Assembly: GCA_964035575.1 (NCBI GenBank)
Contig: OZ037841.1
Span: 1,178,001 to 1,242,000, forward strand
DNA from: Rhynchopus sp. YZ270_cl-10
Taxonomy: Eukaryota > Euglenozoa > Diplonemea > Diplonemida > Diplonemidae
Reading direction: 5' to 3'
Length of the DNA stretch: 64,000 nt
How positions within the stretch are numbered: the stretch's first letter is position 1; each line of letters starts with the position of its first letter. This document shows positions 12,039 through 24,437 of this stretch, piece by piece. The notes under the pieces are model-generated. The model ran no database searches. It was not told the origin of the DNA and worked only from the letters and a program-made list of their open reading frames with translations. A program made the translations under genes and the position numbers.

Positions 12039-13717
12039 AAATACAAAATGACGTCCCCATTTGGTATCCACACAAAACGATTCTTTCCTATGCTCCGTTT
12101 CTTTATGAGATGTATGCACGCAAGGCATAGTCATCTGTCAGCTTTTCTCTTTTATTAGGTTATTTTCCTTCAAATAAGCAAGGTAATATACACCACACAC
12201 ACTTCACCCACCAGCCCGGGAGGAAGGTGTGTGGGGGTATGCGTTGCTAGGTAAAACATTGTTACGAAAAACTGCGTGGAGTTCACACGAGAAAAAAAAG
12301 CGAAGTGTCTGCACGTCCTCAATTTTTTCAAAAAGAAAAAAACATAAGATAATACAAGACGACCCCTCCCGCGGTGACTCCAAAAACTGACATTGTCAGG
12401 GCTTATGTTCATCTTACCCCTTTTCCCCCCCTTTTCCTCACGAAGTGGGTTGTCTGTATTTCCTCCCATTGGCTGGAGGGTGGCCGGCTGACTGAGCGGT
12501 TGTGTACCGCCCCCGTTCACACTGCGGCGGTCATTAGGTTTCCTTTTGAAATCTTTTGTTGGATTACTGTGCTTTCATGTGGATGGCTCTCGTATAGTGG
12601 GTCAGTCGGAGATGTCTGCATCAATCAATTACCCCCCTTTTTTTTTGGAAAGATGCAACGGTCCTTGGAGCGTTGTGTTCGAAAGCCGAATAGTGTCCCA
12701 TACAAAAAAAAAAAATCTGAGCTTCGATCGCACTGTCGTAAGAGAGACTATATGCATCTTTCAGGGTGCCCCCCCCCCCCCCCCCCCCCCCTCCCCTTTT
12801 CCTTCGAGACCTAATGACCAGCCCTCAACCTCGCCTTCTTTTATTTCAAGGTGACAAAAAAATCATGAGAGGCTTTTGAGTATTTTCAATCTTTCCAAAC
12901 ACGAAAACCTGACGTTCTTTTTTTTTGAAAGGTGCATCCTTTAATGCTTTGCTGTTCTGCTTAAAAGAAGTATAATATTATGAATTTGCTTTTGGAGGAG
13001 TGGTCAATTCTCCTTTTGAATCGCGGCAACCAGTAAACGGTACCCCTTTTCTCCTTTTTGTCGAGGGATGTTCAGTCATGGTTAAGTGTCTTTCGTCTAT
13101 TCTTGGGTATTTTTTTTGAGCAGGCAACCAAATTGATGGTGTTTTTTAACAGCAGGTACACAAAATAGCCCTCTCCCTTTCCCCCCAAAAGAATTATTGT
13201 TTTTTTGCTGGCAGCAGTGAAAAAAAAAAGATGTAGCCAAAGGCTTGCGTGCTTTTGGTTGCCCACCATAAACCCCCCCGCCCCTCGAGCAATATCCCAA
13301 ACAAAGTTATCAAAAGAAAAGAACAGAAATAAAACATCGGTATTACTTTTTTATGCAATCATCCCCTCTCTTTCCCCCTGCAGTGTGGTTTGAGGTGCAC
13401 GATAAATTTTTAATTTGTCAGCCGTATTGTGTTTCGACAGTTCGTAAGACTTGCAATTTACTGCATTATTTCAGATGTAAACCACGAAATGGTGTCCACC
13501 CCGGTACAGCCGGTCATGTATCAAAAGGTACACTGGCACGAGAGGACTTTGTATTTCAACTGCTTTCATTTTATTATTCGCCCTCTCCTTTGGGCAGCAT
13601 ACCACACCCCCACACACTAAACACATTCCACCACACAGCATAACTTCGAGGAGCCCCTCTCCACCCCCTCCTCTCCAAAATGCGTTGAAAGGCCATTAGG
13701 GACGGATTTTCTATTAG
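12039..13717. other. Intergenic region upstream of the Cys-rich giant gene
   Basis: Noncoding DNA with hairpin/poly-T modules near 12108 and 12590-12645, a C run at about 12769-12791, and a GTACACTGGCACGAGAGG module at about 13528-13560. Small ORFs here are low-complexity. The last ~100 bases before the ATG at 13718 are C-rich and may hold the promoter or 5' UTR; no TATA box is obvious. Confidence 0.5.
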
Positions 13718-16700
13718 ATGCGGTTGGTGTTTGCTGTTCTTTGCATCGTACATATACGCCATGCATCTGGCGCGGGGACGACCTGCGGCGACGTGACCTG
13801 CGGCGCCGCGCAGGTTCGCACCCAACCTGTTACCTTCGACTGTGGGGGTACGTGCTCTTCTGAGCAGTGTTGCGACAACGCTTGCTCGCTGTACACATGC
13901 GGTACGCAGGGGTATGCGTTAGACCCAGCACTTTCCGGCTATCTCTGTGGACAGATCTGCTCCGACGATGACTGCTGTGCACCCACCTGCGCGACGTATG
14001 CAGCATGCAGCCAACCCATCACACCTGCCGAATCCATTGTCTGCAGCGGTGCCTGCGACGATGCACAATGCTGCCTCCCCCTCTGCGGCACGCACACCTG
14101 CCAAACAACAGACTGGGTACGCCCGGACTCAGCAACGTCGACTGTCTGTGGTGCCGCTTTGTGTACAGACCTCGAATGTTGTGTACCTACCTGTGCTGTG
14201 TACACCTGTGGTGCAGGGATGGTCGACCTGTCGGTGGCCCAGGCTGGCATACAATGCGCTTCTTCCACGGGATGTGAGGCAAGTGAATGTTGTTCCGGGG
14301 TGTGTTCTACCTTTGTCTGTGCGGCGCCCGATTATACCACAGACGTGGCGAAGGTGGGTGTCGACTGTGGGTCGTCGCTGTGCAGTGATGCAGACTGCTG
14401 CATCGCATGGTGTCCGACATACAACTGTGAGTTGGATGAGGCGGAGATGCTTCCGAATTCAGACACCATCGCTTGCGCGTCGGGATCATGTACACGAGCT
14501 GAGTGCTGTGACAACCGTTGCATCGATTTCTCGTGTACAGCAAACTATCTCCTAGATGCAACGAAGTACCAGAACCATTGTGGTGGGCCCTGTTCAGACG
14601 CATTGTGCTGCATTCCCATCTGTGGTGAGTTTGAGTGCCCCAATGACTATATATCGAACGACAACCCGCAGTTCAAGTGCGCGACCGATCCCTGCGAAAC
14701 GGATGAGTGCTGCGACAAGCTCTGCAGCGGCTACGACTGTACCCTGACAACAGGCTACGGAGCAAAGGAAGGTGTCCATCCCGCCGAGATTGTGTGTTCA
14801 GGTGACTGCGACGTGGGGACCTGCTGCGACGTGACCTGCTCGCACAGTGCAATATCCTGTACCTCCCCAATGGCGTTGATCACTGCTGCGAGTACAACCA
14901 TTTGCGGTACTTCCTTTGACGAATGCCAAACAAGCGAGTGCTGTGCAGACACGTGCACAAATGTGCTCTGTACAGAGTCGCGGGTTAACATTGCGGCCCA
15001 TGACTCCGTCAGATGTAGCATATTGGTAGGTTGCACTGAGTCCGAGTGCTGTCAGGAAACCTGTGCCAACACGCTTGTTGTGTGTGCATTTGGGAGGATT
15101 AAAAAGACTCCAACAGTTGAATGCGGTGGGGACCTCACAACCTGCACGACGGACGTGTGTTGTGACTACACGTGTGAACTTCATGAGGACTTCTGCCCGC
15201 AGGACACCACGATCTCCAGCAGCGCAGCATCCCTCACCTGCGGCTCGTCACTGACGCTGTGCACAGATGCACTGTGTTGCGTGCCGTTATGCTCTTCGCA
15301 CACATGTCCCACGGGTTACATCAGCAACGACATGGCATCCTCATCACTCTGCGACAGTGGCACCTGCACGAACGACCAGTGCTGCGATGTTCTTTGCGAG
15401 AACGTGCTGTTCACCTGCACAGAAGGAGACAAGATCTCTGGCACCATCACCTGCGGTTCTGACGTAACGCAATGCACTAACGATCTCTGCTGTGAGACGA
15501 GTTGCTCGACTTTCACTTGTGGAAGTGGGTTTGCAGACATAGCACTGAAGTCCACGCTGACATGCTCACTTCCAATGGGATGCACAACAGACATCTGCTG
15601 TGTTCCCACCTGCAGTAACGACGGTGCGCTGCCGTGCTCAAGTACAATGGTTCTGAAAACAACTGCAGCAACGCTGGAGTGCGGGGGTGATGTGAGCACG
15701 TGCACAAATGATGTGTGCTGCGACTTCTCATGTGGTGCCACTGAATGTCCACCCGATCATGACCATCTTACAGCAACACGTTGTGGTGCTTCGATATCAG
15801 ATTGCACAGAAGAGCTCTGTTGTCAGGCGACATGCGCAACTTTCTTTTTTCCCGTTGATTTGTGTGTCACGACATTCACACAGAACCCAGCTGCAGCCAC
15901 CACCCACTGTTCGACTACTCTGGCAAGCTCATGCACAACAGATGATTGTTGCCTTCCCCTCTGCTCTTCGCACACATGTCCCACGGGTTACATCAGCAAC
16001 GACATGGCATCCTCCTCACTCTGCGACAGTGGCACCTGCACGAACGACCAGTGCTGCGATGTTCTTTGCGAGAACGTGCTGTTCACCTGCACAGAAGGAG
16101 ACAAGATCTCTGGCACCATCACCTGCGGTTCTGACGTAACGCAATGCACTAACGATCTCTGCTGTGAGACGAGTTGCTCAACTTTCACTTGTGGAAGTGG
16201 GTTTGCAGACATAGCACTGAAGTCCACGCTGACATGCTCACTTCCAACGGGATGCACAACAGACATCTGCTGTGTTCCCACCTGCAGTAACGACGGTGCG
16301 CTGCCGTGCTCAAGTACAATGGTTCTGAAAACAACTGCAGCAACGCTGGAGTGCGGGGGTGATGTGAGCACGTGCACAAATGATGTGTGCTGCGACTTCT
16401 CATGTAATGTGTATGAAGGATGTCCGCGCTCGTTCGACCGTGTCACAACGACACGTTGTGGTGCTTCGATGTCAGATTGCACAGATGAGCTCTGTTGTCA
16501 GGCGACGTGTGCTGCTGCATCGGATCTGTGCGTCACGACATTCACACAGAACCCAGCTGCAGCCACCACCCACTGTTCGACTACTCTCGTAAACTCATGC
16601 ACGACAGATGATTGTTGCCTTCCCCTCTGCTCAGGGTACTCATGTCTCACCGGTCTGACGTTGAAGTCCAGTCCTGAATCAATCAGTTGCGACAGTGGCA

Positions 16701-19700
16701 CCTGCACCAACGACCAGTGCTGCGATGTTCTTTGCGAGAACGTGCTGTTCACCTGCACAGAAGGAGACAAGATCTCTGGCACCATCACCTGCGGTTCTGA
16801 CGTAACGCAATGCACTAACGATCTCTGCTGTGAGACGAGTTGCTCAACTTTCACTTGTGGAAGTGGGTTTGCAGACATAGCACTGAAGTCCACGCTGACA
16901 TGCTCACTTCCAATGGGATGCACAACAGACATCTGCTGTGTTCCCACCTGCAGTAACGACGGTGCGCTGCCGTGCTCAAGTACAATGGTTCTGAAAACAA
17001 CTGCAGCAACACTGGAGTGCGGGGGTGATGTGAGCACGTGCACAAATGATGTGTGCTGCGACTTCTCATGTGGTGCGACAGAATGTGCACCCGGGTTTGA
17101 CCATCTTACAGCAACACGTTGTGGTGCTTCGATATCAGATTGCACAGAAGAGCTCTGTTGTCAGGCGACGTGTGCTGCTGCATCGGATCTGTGTGTCACG
17201 ACGTTCACACAGAACCCAGCTGCAGCCACCACCCACTGTTCGACTACTCTCGTAACCTCATGCACGACAGATGATTGTTGTCTTCCCCTCTGCTCTGGGT
17301 ACTCATGTCTCACCGGTTTGACATTGAAGTCCAGTCCTGAATCAATCAGCTGCGACAGTGGTACTTGCACGAACGACCAGTGCTGCGATGTTCTTTGCGA
17401 CAATGCTGGAGTGACGTGCACGAAGACCTCTGCTGTGAAGGTGTCGAACAGTGCCACGCTGACGTGCGGTTCACTTGCGAGTGATTGCAGCGAAGATGTT
17501 TGCTGCGAGGACACTTGCAGCGGCACCACATGTGGGACAGGGTACGTTGAACTTGCCACGAAGTCAAGCGTTTCATGTGCACTCCCAGATGGCTGTTCTG
17601 TGGACACGTGCTGTGAGGCTGTGTGTTCACACAGCTCAGTCATGTGTCCGACTGATCGTCTGCTGGTCACTTCTCCATCTTCTGTGAAATGTGGCGGTGA
17701 TGCGACGATGTGCACAGCAGACGTGTGTTGCGATTACACATGCACGGGATACAACTGTCCTGTTGGACACACTGCTCAAATGGCTCTTGCCGACATTCCC
17801 TGTGGACTTACTGCAGGCAGCTGCACAGATGCGATGTGTTGCGAGGTAAACTGCGCTCACAGCAGTGTTGTGTGTGGTGTGGACACTCTGAAGAATGTTG
17901 ACGCTTCATCGATCTTGTGCACGGGGGCTGTGTTGTCGGGATGCACTCAGGACTTATGTTGTCTTCCCCTCTGCTCAGGGTACTCATGTCTCACCGGTCT
18001 GACGTTGAAGTCCAGTCCTGAATCAATCAGTTGCGACAGTGGTACTTGCACCAACGACCAGTGCTGCGATGTTCTTTGCGAGAACGTGCTGTTCACCTGC
18101 ACAGAAGGAGACAAGATCTCTGGCACCATCACCTGCGGTTCTGACGTAACGCAATGCACTAACGATCTCTGCTGTGAGACGAGTTGCTCGACTTTCACTT
18201 GTGGAAGTGGGTTTGCAGACATAGCACTGAAGTCCACGCTGACATGCTCACTTCCAATGGGATGCACAACAGACATCTGCTGTGTTCCCACCTGCAGTAA
18301 CGACGGTGCGCTGCCGTGCTCAAGTACAATGGTTCTGAAAACAACTGCAGCAACGCTGGAGTGCGGGGGTGATGTGAGCACGTGCACAAATGATGTGTGC
18401 TGCGACTTCTCATGTGGTGTGTATGACGGATGCGCTGCTTCATTTGACCAGGTAACGCCAGTGCCACGCTGTGGTGCTTCGATATCAGATTGCACAGAAG
18501 AGCTCTGTTGTCAGGCGACGTGTGCTGCTGCATCGGATCTGTGTGTCACGACGTTCACACAGAACCCAGCTGCAGCCACCACCCACTGTTCGACTACTCT
18601 CGTAAACTCATGCACGACAGATGATTGTTGCCTTCCCCTCTGCTCAGGGTACTCATGTCTCACCGGTCTGACGTTGAAGTCCAGTCCTGAATCAATCAGT
18701 TGCGACAGTGGCACCTGCACCAACGACCAGTGCTGCGATGTTCTTTGCGAGAACGTGCTGTTCACCTGCACAGAAGGAGACAAGATCTCTGGCACCATCA
18801 CCTGCGGTTCTGACGTAACGCAATGCACTAACGATCTCTGCTGTGAGACGAGTTGCTCGACTTTCACTTGTGGAAGTGGGTTTGCAGACATAGCACTGAA
18901 GTCCACGCTGACATGCTCACTTCCAATGGGATGCACAACAGACATCTGCTGTGTTCCCACCTGCAGTAACGACGGTGCGCTGCCGTGCTCAAGTACAATG
19001 GTTCTGAAAACAACTGCAGCAACGCTGGAGTGCGGGGGTGATGTGAGCACGTGCACAAATGATGTGTGCTGCGACTTCTCATGTGGTGTGTATGACGGAT
19101 GCGCTGCTTCGTTTGACCAGGTAACGCCAGTGCCACGTTGTGGTGCTTCGATATCAGATTGCACAGAAGAGCTCTGTTGTCAGGCGACGTGTGCTGCTGC
19201 ATCGGATCTGTGTGTCACGACATTCACACAGAACCCAGCTGCAGCCACCACCCACTGTTCGACTACTCTCATAACCTCATGCACGACAGATGATTGTTGT
19301 CTTCCCCTCTGCTCTGGGTACTCATGTCTCACCGGTCTGACGTTGAAGTCCAGTCCTGAATCAATCAGCTGCGACAGTGGTACTTGCACGAACGACCAGT
19401 GCTGCGATGTTCTTTGCGACAATGCTGGAGTGACGTGCACGAAGACCTCTGCTGTGAAGGTGTCGAACAGTGCCACGCTGACGTGCGGTTCACTTGCGAG
19501 TGATTGCAGCGAAGATGTTTGCTGCGAGGACACTTGCAGCGGCACCATATGTGGGACAGGGTACGTTGAACTTGCCACGAAGTCAAGCGTTTCATGTGCA
19601 CTCCCAGATGGCTGTTCTGTGGACACGTGCTGTGAGGCTGTGTGTTCACACAGCTCAGTCATATGTCCGACTGATCGTCTGCTGGTCACTTCTCCATCTT

Positions 19701-22700
19701 CTGTGAAATGTGGCGGTGATGCGACGATGTGCACAGCAGACGTGTGTTGCGATTACACATGCACGGGATACAACTGTCCTGTTGGACACACTGCTCAAAT
19801 GGCTCTTGCCGACATTCCCTGTGGACTTACTGCAGGCAGCTGCACAGATGCGATGTGTTGCGAGTTGAACTGCGCTCACAGCAGTGTTGTGTGTGGTGTG
19901 GACACTCTGAAGAATGTTGACGCTTCATCGATCCTGTGCACGGGGGCTGTGTTGTCGGGATGCACTCAGGACTTATGTTGCCTTCCCCTCTGCTCTGGGT
20001 ACTCATGTCTCACCGGTCTGACATTGAAGTCCAGTCCTGAATCAATTAGTTGCGACAGTGGCACCTGCACGAACGACCAGTGCTGCGATGTTCTTTGCGA
20101 CAATGCTGGAGTGACGTGCACGAAGACGTCTGCTGTGAAGGTGTCGAACAGTGCCACGCTGACGTGCGGTTCACTTGCGAGTGATTGCAGCGAAGATGTT
20201 TGCTGCGAGGACACTTGCAGCGGCACCACATGCGGGACAGGGTACGTTGAACTTGCCACGAAGTCGAGCGTTTCATGTGCACTCCCAGATGGCTGTTCTG
20301 TGGACACGTGCTGCGAGGCTGTGTGTTCACACAGCTCAGTCACGTGTACCGCAGGTTCCGTACTCGTTGATGCACCCGAAGACACGAAGTGTGGAGGTGG
20401 AGCAAGTGCGTGTTCTGCGGCGGCCTGCTGCGAGACGACGTGCAGTCTGTTTGATTGCGACTCCACCTACACAAAAGTAGACAACCCTGAGACCATTAGT
20501 TGTGGGATTACGCTTGCTTCTTGCACAGTGGAACTGTGTTGCCATGCAACTTGTTCTGCTGCATCGGATTTGTGTGTCACGACATTCACACAGAACCCAG
20601 CTGCCTCTGCGAAGAGTTGTCCTTCGAAACTAGCCACCTCATGCACGACAGATGATTGTTGCCTTCCCCTCTGCTCTGGGTACTCATGTCTCACCGGTCT
20701 GACATTGAAGTCCAGTCCTGAATCAATCAGCTGCGACAGTGGTACTTGCACGAACGACCAGTGCTGCGATGTTCTTTGCGACAATGCTGGAGTGACGTGC
20801 ACGAAGACCTCTGCTGTGAAGGTGTCGAACAGTGCCACGCTGACGTGCGGTTCACTTGCGAGTGATTGCAGCGAAGATGTTTGCTGCGAGGACACTTGCA
20901 GCGGCACCACATGTGGGACAGGGTACGTTGAACTTGCCACGAAGTCAAGCGTTTCATGTGCACTCCCAGATGGCTGTTCTGTGGACACGTGCTGTGAGGC
21001 TGTGTGTTCACACAGCTCAGTCATGTGTCCGACTGATCGTCTGCTGGTCACTTCTCCATCTTCTGTGAAATGTGGCGGTGATGCGACGATGTGCACAGCA
21101 GACGTGTGTTGCGATTACACATGCACGGGATACAACTGTCCTGTCGGGCACACTGCTCAAATGGCTCTTGCCGACATTCCCTGTGGGCTTACTGCAGGCA
21201 GCTGCACAGATGCGATGTGTTGCGAGTTGAACTGCGCTCACAGCAGTGTTGTGTGTGGTGTGGACACTCTGAAGAATGTTGACGCTTCATCGATCTTGTG
21301 CACGGGGGCTGTGTTGTCGGGATGCACTCAGGACTTATGTTGCCTTCCCCTCTGCTCTGGGTACTCATGTCTCACCGGTCTGACATTGAAGTCCAGTCCT
21401 GAATCAATTAGTTGCGACAGTGGCACCTGCACGAACGACCAGTGCTGCGATGTTCTTTGCGACAATGCTGGAGTGACGTGCACGAAGACGTCTGCTGTGA
21501 AGGTGTCGAACAGTGCCACGCTGACGTGCGGTTCACTTGCGAGTGATTGCAGCGAAGATGTTTGCTGTGAAGACACTTGCAGCGGCACCACATGTGGGAC
21601 AGGGTACGTTGAACTTGCCACGAAGTCAAGCGTTTCATGTGCACTCCCAGATGGCTGTTCTGTGGACACGTGCTGCGAGGCTGTGTGTTCACACAGCTCA
21701 GTCACGTGTCCGACTGATCGTCTGCTGGTCACTTCTCCATCTTCTGTGAAATGTGGCGGTGATGCGACGATGTGCACAGCAGACGTGTGTTGCGATTACA
21801 CATGTGCAGGATACAGCTGTCCTGTTGGACACACTGCTCAAATGGCTCTTGCCGACATTCCGTGTGGGCTTACTGCAGGCAGCTGCACAGATGCGATGTG
21901 TTGCGAGTTGAACTGCGCTCACAGCAGTGTTGTGTGTGGTGTGGACACTCTGAAGAATGTTGACGCTTCATCGATCTTGTGCACGGGGGCTGTGTTGTCG
22001 GGATGCACTCAGGACCTATGTTGCCTTCCCCTCTGCTCTGGGTACTTCTGCACGAACGGATTCATTTCAAAGTCAAGACCCGAGGGCATCAGCTGTGACA
22101 GTGGCACCTGCACGAACGACCAGTGCTGCGATGTTCTTTGCGACAATGCTGGAGTGACGTGCACGAAGACGTCTGCTGTGAAGGTGTCGAACAGTGCCAC
22201 GCTGACGTGCGGTTCACGTGCGAGTGATTGCAGCGAAGATGTTTGCTGTGAAGACACTTGCAGCGGCACCACATGCGGGACAGGGTACGTTGAACTTGCC
22301 ACAAAACTCACAGTGAAGTGCGATCTTCTCTCAGGCTGTTCTGTGGACACGTGCTGTGAGGCTGTGTGTTCACACAGCTCAGTCATGTGTCCGACTGATC
22401 GTCTGCTGGTCACTTCTCCATCTTCTGTGAAATGTGGCGGTGATGCGACAAAGTGCACAGCAGACGTGTGTTGCGATTACACATGCACGGGATACAACTG
22501 TCCTGTCGGGCACACTGCTCAAATGGCTCTTGCCGACATTCCGTGTGGGCTTACTGCAGGCAGCTGCACAGATGCGATGTGTTGCGAGTTGAACTGCGCT
22601 CACAGCAGTGTTGTGTGTGGTGTGGACACTCTGAAGAATGTTGACGCTTCATCGATCTTGTGCACGGGGGCTGTGTTGTCGGGATGCACTCAAGACGTGT

Positions 22701-23959
22701 GTTGCCTTCCCCTCTGTTCTGGGCACTTCTGCACGAACGGATTCGTTTCGAAGTCAAGACCCGAGGACATCAGTTGCGACAGTGGTACTTGCACGAACGA
22801 CCAGTGTTGCGATGTTCTTTGCGACAATGCTGGAGTGACGTGCACGAAGACGTCTGCTGTGAAGGTGTCGAACAGTGCCACGCTGACGTGCGGTTCACTT
22901 GCGAGTGATTGCAGCGAAGATGTTTGCTGTGAAGACACTTGCAGCGGCACCACATGCGGGACAGGGTACGTTGAACTTGCCACAAAACTCACAGTGAAGT
23001 GCGATCTTCTCTCAGGCTGTTCTGTGGACACGTGCTGTGAGGCTGTGTGTTCACACAGCTCAGTCATGTGTCCGACTGATCGTCTGCTGGTCACTTCTCC
23101 ATCTTCTGTGAAATGTGGCGGTGATGCGACAAAGTGCACAGCAGACGTGTGTTGCGATTACACATGCACGGGATACACATGTCCCAATGGCTACACGGAG
23201 GAGAGCATGCCGGAGCCTACACACTGTGGTCTCGACGTTGACGACTGTTCGGTGGATCGTTGCTGCAGTGTGAACTGTGCACATGGTGGCGTGCTTTGTA
23301 GTAATGACTACGAGCGACGTGCCGATGCGGCGGACGTACTCTGTGGTAAGGTCTTGGCTGAATGCAGTCACGACACATGCTGCGTGCAGCAGTGCTCCGG
23401 ACACACATGCAGCAATGGATTTATACCGAAACAAGCTTCCTCCCCGATTGTGTGCAGCACTGCCACCTGCGACGATGCGACGTGTTGCGACAGGGCGTGC
23501 ACATTGTTTAGTTGCGAAGGTGATGACGGATTTGTGGACAAAACCGACAAGAACATGATCACGTGCACCGACGCGTGCACAAGCACTGAATGCTGCAGTA
23601 TCACCTGCGGACACAGCAGTGTGACCTGCAGCAATGGAAAGAACACCACAGACGTAACGACCCCCTGCGGGGACAGTGCCAGCTGCACTGCCAGCTGCTG
23701 CTTCGCTGCAAGCAGTGCACCACCCACGTCGCCGCCCACCACCGCACCGGAACCCTTCATTGTCTCGGTCACCGTCATGTCGACACTCAACTCCGAAACC
23801 ATTGCAACTGAGAGCGGGGCAGTGGTGCTCCTCAAGGAGCATGGCCTTGCTGACAAGCTGCTCGGGGGAATGAAGGTACAGGTCACCTGGGAGGGTGGCA
23901 GTGTGCTGAACAACCTGCAGGGAAGCGTTATGTGCGATGGGGTGCCTTGCCTTGTGCTG
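13718..23959 (+). CDS. Giant Cys-rich surface protein, exon 1 (ectodomain)
   Basis: The ATG at 13718 opens a signal peptide (MRLVFAVLCIVHI..., about 19 residues). Roughly 85 tandem modules of 35-42 residues follow, to about residue 3320. Each has six cysteines in the pattern C-x4-C-x14-C-x4/5-C-x4-CC-x3, for example a module ending CTTDICCVPTC. The first ~12 modules are diverse; from about 15.3 kb they fall into near-identical higher-order blocks. A short Pro/Thr stalk (PPTSPPTTAPEP) and a ~60-residue non-Cys domain end the exon. The unspliced frame would stop at 23980, but a GT donor at 23960 joins it in phase 0 to exon 2. No family with this cysteine spacing is known to me; a secreted, disulfide-rich ectodomain is inference. 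Confidence 0.9.
15290..23160 (+). repeat. Higher-order tandem blocks in the Cys-rich gene
   Basis: Blocks of about 650-690 bp recur in two main types. One begins ENVLFTCTEGDK (about 15.40, 16.07, 16.73, 18.08 and 18.74 kb). The other begins DNAGVTCTKTSAVK (about 17.40, 19.42, 20.10, 20.78, 21.46, 22.14 and 22.82 kb). Most are introduced by the same module, SGYSCLTGLTLKSSPES. Copies differ by only a few bases, including at synonymous sites, which points to recent duplication or gene conversion. Confidence 0.92.
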
Positions 23960-24437
23960 GTATGTCATTTGCCACAATGAAGGGGATATAAAGAATGCCA
24001 TGAACACAGCTGTGCCTCTACGCGCCTGGTTCCCCTCTTAATTACGAAATGCACCACGGTTATTTTCTTTTGGAAAAACTTTGCGCCTTCGGAAAAAAGG
24101 TTGTGAGGGACAATCGCGGAAAAAGGTTTATTATCATTGTAGTGAAAGGCAAACACCACGCACCACGCACATCCCACACAGCACACATCGCGTACACCAG
24201 CAGAGAGTGAGAACGGTGTTGCCGCGTCGGCTCTGCGCAATTCGGACTTCGTTTATGCAGAGGTACGTCCCTATCCATCTTCACACAATCAACAGTCATA
24301 CCTCAACATATTCCCCACTTTCCCTTCAAGAAATTATCACTCAAGACTACCCTTTCTTTTGACGAAGCAGCACAGGGATTGCACATCTTACCTATTTTTA
24401 TTGACCACCTTCCTGACACACCACCCCATCTCCACAG
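23960..24437 (+). other. Spliceosomal intron (GT-AG, phase 0)
   Basis: The donor is CTG|GTATGT at 23960 and the acceptor is CCATCTCCACAG|GGC at 24437. Exon 1 ends on a whole codon and exon 2 is open from the first base after the AG, so splicing restores one frame and removes the stop at 23978-23980. The protein-like sequence VTVRLHDSEYRSYPAF begins immediately after the acceptor. The intron is 478 bp and T-rich in its second half. Confidence 0.85.

Noticed and set aside
16498-23139. Many repeated antisense ORFs of 90-217 codons opposite the Cys-rich gene
   Set aside because: They repeat only because the sense blocks repeat; the sense strand has the signal peptide, the Cys pattern and the splice logic.
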